DNA of 64,000 nt from positions 12,569,080 to 12,633,079 of the forward strand of contig NC_084974.1 of assembly GCF_963691925.1 (NCBI RefSeq), written 5' to 3'. Source of the stretch: Scomber scombrus. Its lineage: Eukaryota; Chordata; Actinopteri; Scombriformes; Scombridae. How positions within the stretch are numbered: position 1 is the first letter of the stretch; each line of letters starts with the position of its first letter. The position numbers were made by a program, and so were the translations under genes. Positions 63,526 to 64,000 of the stretch are shown one piece after another. The notes beneath the pieces are model-generated. The model did no database searches. It was given only the letters and a program-made list of their open reading frames with translations, and was not told the origin of the DNA.

Positions 63526-64000
63526 CAGGAGTTCCTGATGCAGACAGAGGGCAAAATGTGAAAACTGGAGATTAACCATTATTTAAATGCAAACTTTATT
63601 TAAAACTCTGACAGTTTAAAAGATATTTTAGAGCAAAACTGACTGTAAAAGAGATTAAAAAGCACACACACATTTGTCCCCACTGTGTTTCCCTAAGATA
63701 CAAACAAATGGAACCAACCGGAGAAACATTCAATAATATGACCAGTATAGACCACACAGATGATGTCAGTCACATGAATGACAGCAGGGTTTGATTCACT
63801 GTGGTGCATTGTAGAGAAAAGGGAAGTAAACAACCAAAAAAAAAGTTTTATCCAAAGGGACAGAAATGTACCAGACACAGATGACTGATGTGTGCTGCCC
63901 AAGAGGAAGTGAGAGACAACTGAAGAGAAATGAGTAAATTATCTGAATGCTGAGCGTTAAAGTGTCTATATCGCTCTGAGATCATGAACAGTGTATTACA

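Overview
This is vertebrate nuclear DNA, almost certainly from a teleost fish. It has short coding exons with GT/AG introns, very long AC/GT microsatellites, fish-type L1 and L2 LINE remnants, and many copies of an AT-rich inverted-repeat element that I recognise from teleost genomes. No bacterial, CRISPR or tRNA feature was found. The species cannot be named from the sequence.

The one securely identified gene is limk1 (LIM domain kinase 1), on the minus strand. Fourteen consecutive coding exons were placed by hand between 51943 and 28409. They join in frame without a break into 624 residues plus a stop: second half of LIM1, LIM2, PDZ domain, Ser/Pro-rich linker and an intact kinase domain. 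The exon or exons for the start of the protein and the first half of LIM1 were not found and probably lie beyond position 64000, so 51944-64000 is read as the preceding intron. A 15.2 kb intron (36617-51804) cuts through LIM2. Inside it, at 42321-42383, is a start-codon exon with a good Kozak context, an in-frame upstream stop, a strong splice donor and the correct phase to join the next limk1 exon. It predicts a shorter LIMK1 isoform with a different N-terminus that again carries a Cys-Cys pair. The 3' UTR appears to run about 3.3 kb, to the first AATAAA on the minus strand at 25120-25125.

About 1 kb further on, 23.5-24.1 kb holds a promoter-like segment (perfect E2F palindrome, two CACGTG boxes, CRE-like core). 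It is followed by the first coding exon (23506-23557) of a second minus-strand gene that I could not identify. The remaining 0-23.5 kb would then be its intron; no further exon is certain, although two weak candidates (13.4-13.8 kb and 0.93-1.0 kb) are recorded.

Mobile DNA: an internally deleted L1-type LINE (1951-4107, minus), an L2-clade LINE remnant with a TGAT/TTGA tail (43430-44431, plus), seven copies of the AT-rich inverted-repeat element, a 1.43 kb terminal-inverted-repeat element carrying a broken Myb/SANT-like gene (61433-62864, PIF/Harbinger-like), and an interspersed repeat near 57 kb. Eight microsatellite loci longer than about 85 bp were mapped; every AC array among them lies AC on the plus strand, so limk1 pre-mRNA carries them as UG tracts.
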